From: Halonatronomonas sp964558325
GTDB taxonomy: Bacteria > Bacillota > Halanaerobiia > Halanaerobiales > Halarsenatibacteraceae
DNA length: 11,122 nucleotides
Direction of reading: 5' to 3'
NCBI GenBank assembly: GCA_964558325.1
Contig: CAZLCX010000053.1
Coordinates: forward strand, 1 to 11,122
The notes beneath the pieces were generated by a model. It did not search any database. It was not told the DNA's origin and saw only the letters and a list, made by a program, of their open reading frames with translations. The translations under genes and the position numbers were made by a program. Shown piece after piece: positions 8,390 through 11,122 of this stretch (within the stretch, counting starts at the first letter, position 1; each line of letters opens with the position of its first letter).

Positions 8390-8481
8390 GAAGTATCATC
8401 CTTTCATTTTAGCAATTTAAAACTTTTAAATGATTAATTATAAATTATCACTAAATCTTTAAAATATCAAATGTGCTACTG

Positions 8482-8510
8482 ATTATAAAAAATCACAATT
8501 GTTTAGTTAA
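8482..8510 (-). promoter_or_regulatory. Candidate promoter for the DsrE-like gene
   Basis: Read on the minus strand, TTAACT (8510-8505) and TATAAT (8487-8482) are 17 nt apart. The -35 matches four of six consensus bases. A start near 8475 would give a leader of about 85 nt. In AT-rich sequence such matches arise by chance, so confidence is limited. Confidence 0.4.
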
Positions 8511-8538
8511 AATACTTTGTGAAATTTGCTCAAAGATA

Positions 8539-8575
8539 CCGTCAGGTAACCGTCGGGTAAGGAGGAGGTCCTTAC
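8539..8575 (+). repeat. Tandem 11-bp direct repeat followed by a hairpin in the divergent spacer
   Basis: CCGTCAGGTAA (8539-8549) is repeated at once as CCGTCGGGTAA (8550-8560), ten of eleven bases identical. The second copy runs into an inverted repeat, GTAAGGA (8557-8563), five bases, TCCTTAC (8569-8575). The stretch is much richer in G+C than the spacer around it. A repeat of about one helical turn is what a head-to-tail dimer, such as an OmpR-type response regulator, often binds. It sits between the two divergent promoters. No known riboswitch was recognised. Confidence 0.5.
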
Positions 8576-8630
8576 TGATTTAACTTTAAAATTTCAGGAA
8601 AATTAAGTTAGAGATAGGTAAAATTTTAGT

Positions 8631-8659
8631 TTGTAAAAGTCTGAAAATTATATTATAAT
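8631..8659 (+). promoter_or_regulatory. Promoter for the membrane protein/PrdB-like selenoprotein operon
   Basis: TTGTAA (8631-8636) and a perfect TATAAT (8654-8659) are separated by 17 nt. Transcription would start near 8666, about 41 nt before the GTG start at 8707. The last bases of the -10 and the start site lie inside the inverted repeat at 8657-8689, so a protein bound there would block this promoter. Confidence 0.65.
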
Positions 8660-8689
8660 TAACTCAGATTTTTAAAATCTGAGTTAATT
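8657..8689. repeat. Perfect 16-bp inverted repeat over the transcription start, probable operator
   Basis: AATTAACTCAGATTTT (8657-8672), a central T, then AAAATCTGAGTTAATT (8674-8689) match exactly as inverted arms. It overlaps the end of the -10 box and the predicted start, and ends just before the ribosome site at 8693. Because the left arm is mostly upstream of or at the start, a DNA operator fits better than an RNA hairpin. The Rrf2-type regulator encoded at 9931-10350 is one candidate to bind it, but nothing in the sequence proves that. Confidence 0.65.
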
Positions 8690-8706
8690 TCCAGGGGGGA
8701 TTGATT

Positions 8707-9090
8707 GTGATTTATAATAGAGTTTCTAATTGGTTGAGTAGATTTTTTGTTCTCCATTTTATCATTGATATGATTTTTGCAATACCGTTATTTTTCTTTC
8801 CTGAGTCTTTTTTGAGCTTCTTTGGCTGGCAGGCAGTTGACCCTGTCATGACCCGGCTGGTAGCAGCGGCTTTATTTGGGATCGGGATTGAATCATTGCT
8901 TGGTCGAAATGGTTCCAGGGAATCATTTAAAGCCATGCTAAATTTAAAAATTATCTGGTCACTGGGAGCAATTGGAGGCCTTTTATTATCTATGGAACAG
9001 AGTCCTGCTGATTTTATTATTTGGGTTGTATTATTTACTTTTATTGCTTTTAATATTCTCTGGGTTTACTGGAGAATAAGGCTGAATTAA
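8707..9090 (+). CDS. Small four-helix membrane protein of unknown function
   Basis: A 127-residue integral membrane protein with hydrophobic segments near residues 11-33, 45-65, 77-94 and 101-121. I recognise no named family with certainty. The middle holds a distinctive R-L-V-A-A-A-L-F-G-I-G-I-E-S-L-L-G-R-N block, probably conserved in relatives. I chose GTG at 8707 because AGGGGGG (8693-8699) is 7 nt away; the in-frame TTG at 8701 would leave only 1 nt. The PrdB-like selenoprotein gene follows after 16 bases with its own good ribosome site, so the two form an operon from the promoter at 8631-8659. It could anchor, or exchange electrons or small molecules for, the redox proteins next to it, but this rests on neighbourhood alone. 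No cysteines are present, so it is not itself a thiol carrier. Confidence 0.8.
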   Translation: MIYNRVSNWLSRFFVLHFIIDMIFAIPLFFFPESFLSFFGWQAVDPVMTRLVAAALFGIGIESLLGRNGSRESFKAMLNLKIIWSLGAIGGLLLSMEQSPADFIIWVVLFTFIAFNILWVYWRIRLN

Positions 9091-9106
9091 ATAGGAGGTT
9101 TTAGAG

Positions 9107-9829
9107 ATGAGTAATAAATTAGAAAAGTTTGTTAATGAATTTCCCTGGGTCGAAAATGAGACAGCTCCCTGGGCTGAGTTTAATAAAACTTTAAAAGAGA
9201 GTAAAGTGGCTGTAGTCAGTACAGGTGGGTTATATGTAAATTGTGATAAACCCTTTCAGATTGAGGATAGAGAGGATGTAGATGAATCATTCCGGGAGAT
9301 TCCGCTTGGGATTGAGTCTGAGCAGATAGAGATAGCCCATGAGCATTATGAGAAGAGATATGTTAATAAAGATATTAATACTGTTTTTCCTGTTGAGAGG
9401 CTAAAAGAGCTGGTAGAAGAGGGGTTTATAGGTGAATTATCTAATTACAACTTTAGTATTTCAGGATATATACCTAAACCTGATCAGTTATTTGCAACTG
9501 GTAAAGAGATAGCAGAAAAGCTTTCTAAGTTGGAGATTGATGCTGTTTTAATAATCCCGGTCTGACCAATCTGTCAGCAGTCCGGAGGACTGTTAGCCAG
9601 AGAGATTGAAGAAAGCGGGATTTCTACCGTTACTTTTAATTTGATAAAAAAAGTAGCAGAACTTAATAAACTGCCCCGGGCCGCCCATTTGCCCTTTCCC
9701 TTTGGCAGCCCAGTTGGAGAACCTGGTGATAAAAAGCAGCAGTTAGAGGTTATTAAGGCGGCTTTAAAGCTTTTTGAGACAGTTGAAAAGCCAGAGACCA
9801 TTGTTGATTTGCCCTTTAAATGGCGGTAA
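9107..9829 (+). CDS. PrdB/GrdB-family selenoprotein (in-frame UGA as selenocysteine 153)
   Basis: A 240-residue cytosolic protein of the glycine/sarcosine/betaine/D-proline reductase selenoprotein B family, read through TGA at 9563-9565 to TAA at 9827-9829. The part before the TGA has S-T-G-G-L-Y and I-P-L-G-I motifs and ends in V-L-I-I-P-V. After it come U-P-I-C-Q-Q-S-G-G-L-L-A-R-E-I-E, the family's U-x-x-C active site, and an end with P-F-P-F-G-S-P-V-G-E-P. Length is close to PrdB, the selenoprotein subunit of D-proline reductase. However, the pyruvoyl subunit PrdA, GrdA and thioredoxin partners are all absent nearby, so it is an orphan whose substrate is unknown. AGGAGG (9093-9098) is 8 nt before the ATG. 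A matching hairpin lies behind the TGA. Calling it true PrdB is not justified. Confidence 0.9.
9563..9565 (+). other. Recoded UGA codon: selenocysteine 153 of the PrdB-like protein
   Basis: TGA between I-I-P-V and P-I-C-Q-Q-S, the exact Sec position of the U-x-x-C motif in this family. The frame stays open for 87 further codons. Confidence 0.93.
9576..9594 (+). promoter_or_regulatory. bSECIS hairpin for the PrdB-like selenoprotein
   Basis: AGCAGTCC (9576-9583), loop GGA (9584-9586), GGACTGTT (9587-9594) pair over 8 bp including one G-U. The loop begins 19 bases after the TGA and its first base is G. It is coding sequence at the same time (Q-Q-S-G-G-L-L). Confidence 0.85.
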
Positions 9830-9830
9830 A

Positions 9831-9930
9831 NNNNNNNNNNNNNNNNNNNNNNNNNNNNNNNNNNNNNNNNNNNNNNNNNNNNNNNNNNNNNNNNNNNNNN
9901 NNNNNNNNNNNNNNNNNNNNNNNNNNNNNN
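9831..9930. other. Assembly gap of exactly 100 N
   Basis: A run of 100 N, the conventional filler for a gap of unknown length. It starts one base after the stop of the PrdB-like gene and ends right at the ATG of the Rrf2 gene. Hidden are the regulator's ribosome site and promoter and possibly more, so distance and co-transcription across it are unknown. Confidence 0.98.
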
Positions 9931-10350
9931 ATGAAAACATCAAGAAAAACTGATTATGGCATCCATGCATTGATGATACTTGCTAAAAAAGATGGAGAGG
10001 AGCTATCTGTTAATGACCTGGCTGAAATTGAAAATGTTTCAGCTTCTTATCTGGCTAAGGTTATGCAGGAGCTTTCAAATCATAATATTGTCAGCTCTTC
10101 AGAGGGGAAACAGGGTGGTTATACCCTTAATCTGCCCCCTGAAGAGATTACACTGGCTTATGTAACAGATATATTTGAAGCTGATGGTGGTATTTTTGAT
10201 TGTGTTGATGATCTTCATGGCTGTAAAATTAGAGATAGATGTAAAATACATGCAGTTTTTAGAAAGGCCTATCAGAAAATGCTTTTGGAGCTTGAAAATA
10301 CAACTATTGCAGATATTCTGGACCCAGAAATAAAAGACGATGGTAAATAA
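9931..10350 (+). CDS. Rrf2-family transcriptional regulator, probable Fe-S sensor
   Basis: A 139-residue cytosolic DNA-binding protein of the Rrf2 family (IscR, NsrR, CymR). It begins with the family-typical basic start and D-Y-G-I-H-A-L. The winged helix-turn-helix covers about residues 10-65 (L-A-E-I-E-N-V-S-A-S-Y-L-A-K-V) with the wing K-Q-G-G-Y at about 67-71. Three cysteines, Cys91, Cys98 and Cys104 (C-x6-C-x5-C), sit where IscR and NsrR hold their cluster (IscR 92/98/104), so an iron-sulfur cluster sensing oxygen, NO or Fe-S status is likely. The ATG abuts the N gap, so no ribosome site is visible, but the N-terminus is in family register. The AhpD-like selenoprotein gene follows after 68 bases. 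It plausibly regulates this redox cluster, perhaps through the inverted repeat at 8657-8689. Confidence 0.9.
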   Translation: MKTSRKTDYGIHALMILAKKDGEELSVNDLAEIENVSASYLAKVMQELSNHNIVSSSEGKQGGYTLNLPPEEITLAYVTDIFEADGGIFDCVDDLHGCKIRDRCKIHAVFRKAYQKMLLELENTTIADILDPEIKDDGK

Positions 10351-10418
10351 AATACGAAGCCAAAACAAATTAATTTTAAGTAAATATGAAGAATGAATAG
10401 AAAATAGGGGGAATAATT

Positions 10419-10964
10419 ATGGCCTGGATTGATATGGTTGATGAAAACGAGGCAGAGGGTAAATTAAAAGATATATATGAGAGGATTACTGGACGGGGTA
10501 ATTCGAAGGTGGCCCATGTATTAAAGGTCCACTCTTTAAATCCCCAGGTACTTGAGGATCATCTTAATTTATATAAGACAATAATGTTTGCTGGTTCAAA
10601 TATTACCCGAAAACAGCGGGAGATGGTTGCGACTGTGGTCTCCGCGATTAATGACTGCCACTACTGAGTAACCCACCATGGAGCGGCGCTCCAAAAATTA
10701 ATTAGAGATAAGAAAAAAGCCAGGGAAATTATGGATCAGGTTGTTGATGATTATAGAACTGCTGAGATTACCGATAAGGAGAAGGCTATGCTGGAATATG
10801 CGGAAAAGCTGACAAGAAGACCTGCTTCTATTGAAAAAATTGATATTGAAAGTTTAAGAGAATATGGACTCGGTGATAGGGATATTCTTGATTTAAATCA
10901 GGTTATTGCCTATTTTAATTATGTTAATAGGGTGGCAGATGGTCTGGGGATTGAGTTAGAATAA
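10419..10964 (+). CDS. AhpD-family (carboxymuconolactone decarboxylase-like) selenoprotein, selenocysteine 83
   Basis: A 181-residue cytosolic peroxidase-related protein of the AhpD/CMD family, read through TGA at 10665-10667 to TAA at 10962-10964. The core helix has R-E-M-V-A, N-D-C-H-Y-U and V-T-H-H-G, the family's C-x-x-C...H signature with Sec in place of the second cysteine. In Mycobacterium AhpD the second cysteine is the peroxide-attacking one, helped by a His four residues on, here His87. Sec there should raise peroxidase reactivity. The 98 residues after the TGA hold the expected second half (a D-D-Y-R-T-A-E-I segment, then L-T-R-R-P and a final N-Y-V-N-R-V-A-D-G-L-G-I-E). AGGGGG (10406-10411) is 7 nt before the ATG. 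A perfect hairpin follows the TGA. A truncated gene plus an unrelated second one is ruled out by one continuous domain. Confidence 0.92.
10665..10667 (+). other. Recoded UGA codon: selenocysteine 83 of the AhpD-like protein
   Basis: TGA sits after D-C-H-Y and before V-T-H-H-G, exactly at the second cysteine of the AhpD C-x-x-C motif. The frame stays open for 98 more codons. Confidence 0.92.
10679..10693 (+). promoter_or_regulatory. bSECIS hairpin for the AhpD-like selenoprotein
   Basis: TGGAGC (10679-10684), loop GGC (10685-10687), GCTCCA (10688-10693) form a perfect 6-bp stem. The loop starts 18 bases after the TGA and begins with G, the same layout as the other two hairpins in the window. 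Confidence 0.85.
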
Positions 10965-10982
10965 ATTAAAGGGGATGGCTAA

Positions 10983-11122
10983 ATGACTTTAACTAAAGAA
11001 CAGCAGAAGCTATGTGATGAAAGTACTACTGATTTTTCAGATGCCAGGTCAGTTTTAAGACTGGTAGAGCCTGATTCTGGTATCATTAGATATAAAGGAG
11101 AAAATATAGACGGTTTTAATAA
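10983..11122 (+). CDS. Partial gene at the window edge, apparently a chimera ending in ABC-ATPase-like sequence
   Basis: An open frame of 46 codons running off the window. It has a plausible ribosome site (AAAGGGG, about 10968-10974) and a start 18 bases after the AhpD-like gene. The first part (T-L-T-K-E-Q-Q-K-L-C-D-E then D-F-S-D) reminds me of the start of flavodoxin/NADPH-dependent FMN-reductase-like proteins, a weak memory-based match. From about residue 21 the text changes to S-V-L-R-L-V-E-P-D-S-G and Y-K-G-E-N-I, typical of the segment after Walker A in OppF/DppF-type ATPases. No Walker A (G-K-S/T) precedes it. It is either a misjoined assembly end near 11040-11055 or a real deletion fusion. 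Confidence 0.45.
   Translation, partial: MTLTKEQQKLCDESTTDFSDARSVLRLVEPDSGIIRYKGENIDGFN

Noticed and set aside
8530..8600. A riboswitch in the spacer before the membrane-protein operon
   Set aside because: The stretch lies upstream of the predicted rightward start and I could not fit it to any riboswitch consensus I know on either strand.
8153..10667. The three TGAs as ordinary stops or sequencing errors, making the genes pseudogenes or split genes
   Set aside because: In all three the frame continues with family-matching sequence, the TGA replaces a known redox cysteine, and a SECIS-like hairpin follows at the same distance. Three independent errors of this kind are very unlikely.
1..11122. 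tRNA, rRNA, CRISPR arrays, insertion sequences, phage genes
   Set aside because: No cloverleaf, rRNA-like stretch, regularly spaced repeats, transposase or integrase motif was seen on either strand.

Overview
The window looks like chromosome from an AT-rich, strictly anaerobic, probably halophilic, selenium-using bacterium of the Firmicutes/Halanaerobiales kind. The pointers are AGGAGG-type ribosome sites, a ferredoxin-linked aldehyde oxidoreductase, and a very acidic exported binding protein (about 94 Asp+Glu against 19 Lys+Arg by hand count). That protein is predicted to be cleaved and released rather than lipid-anchored, which fits a cell with a periplasm. The taxonomic placement is inference. 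One run of exactly 100 N (9831-9930) marks a scaffold gap.

Left part (1-7985), all on the plus strand. A stand-alone AI-2E/PerM-type membrane protein (109-1188) comes first. A recognisable promoter (1222-1250) then opens a probable six-gene operon: an iron-dependent alcohol dehydrogenase (1296-2468), two UgpA/UgpE-like sugar ABC permeases (2493-3407, 3437-4297), a UgpB-like binding protein (4335-5618), a four-cluster ferredoxin (5665-6072) and an aldehyde:ferredoxin oxidoreductase (6069-7868). The set suggests import of a small polyol- or sugar-like substrate, alcohol/aldehyde interconversion, and aldehyde oxidation to acid with electrons passed to ferredoxin. No ABC ATPase is encoded, so a shared MsmX/MalK-type ATPase is presumed. 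A strong hairpin (7959-7985) separates this operon from the convergent gene that follows.

Right part (8033-10964) is the most interesting region. Three genes are interrupted by in-frame TGA, and in all three the protein clearly continues in the same frame: a DsrE-family protein on the minus strand (8033-8389, U-G-S-C), a PrdB/GrdB-family protein (9107-9829, U-P-I-C) and an AhpD-family protein (10419-10964, C-H-Y-U). Each TGA sits where a redox cysteine is expected. Each is followed by a perfect 6-8 bp hairpin whose 3-nt loop begins with G and starts 18-20 nt after the TGA, as expected for bacterial SECIS elements. I read all three as selenoproteins; automated callers would truncate or split them. 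They are interleaved with a small four-helix membrane protein (8707-9090) and an Rrf2-family regulator with three cysteines suited to an Fe-S cluster (9931-10350).

The 317-base spacer between the divergent DsrE-like gene and the membrane-protein operon (8390-8706) holds a candidate promoter for each side, a tandem 11-bp direct repeat with a hairpin, and a perfect 16-bp inverted repeat overlapping the -10 and start of the rightward promoter. Together these look like a locally regulated selenoprotein redox cluster.

At the right edge (10983-11122) a reading frame starts with a plausible gene start but becomes an ABC-transporter-ATPase-like sequence with no Walker A. This may be an assembly chimera or a real deletion fusion.
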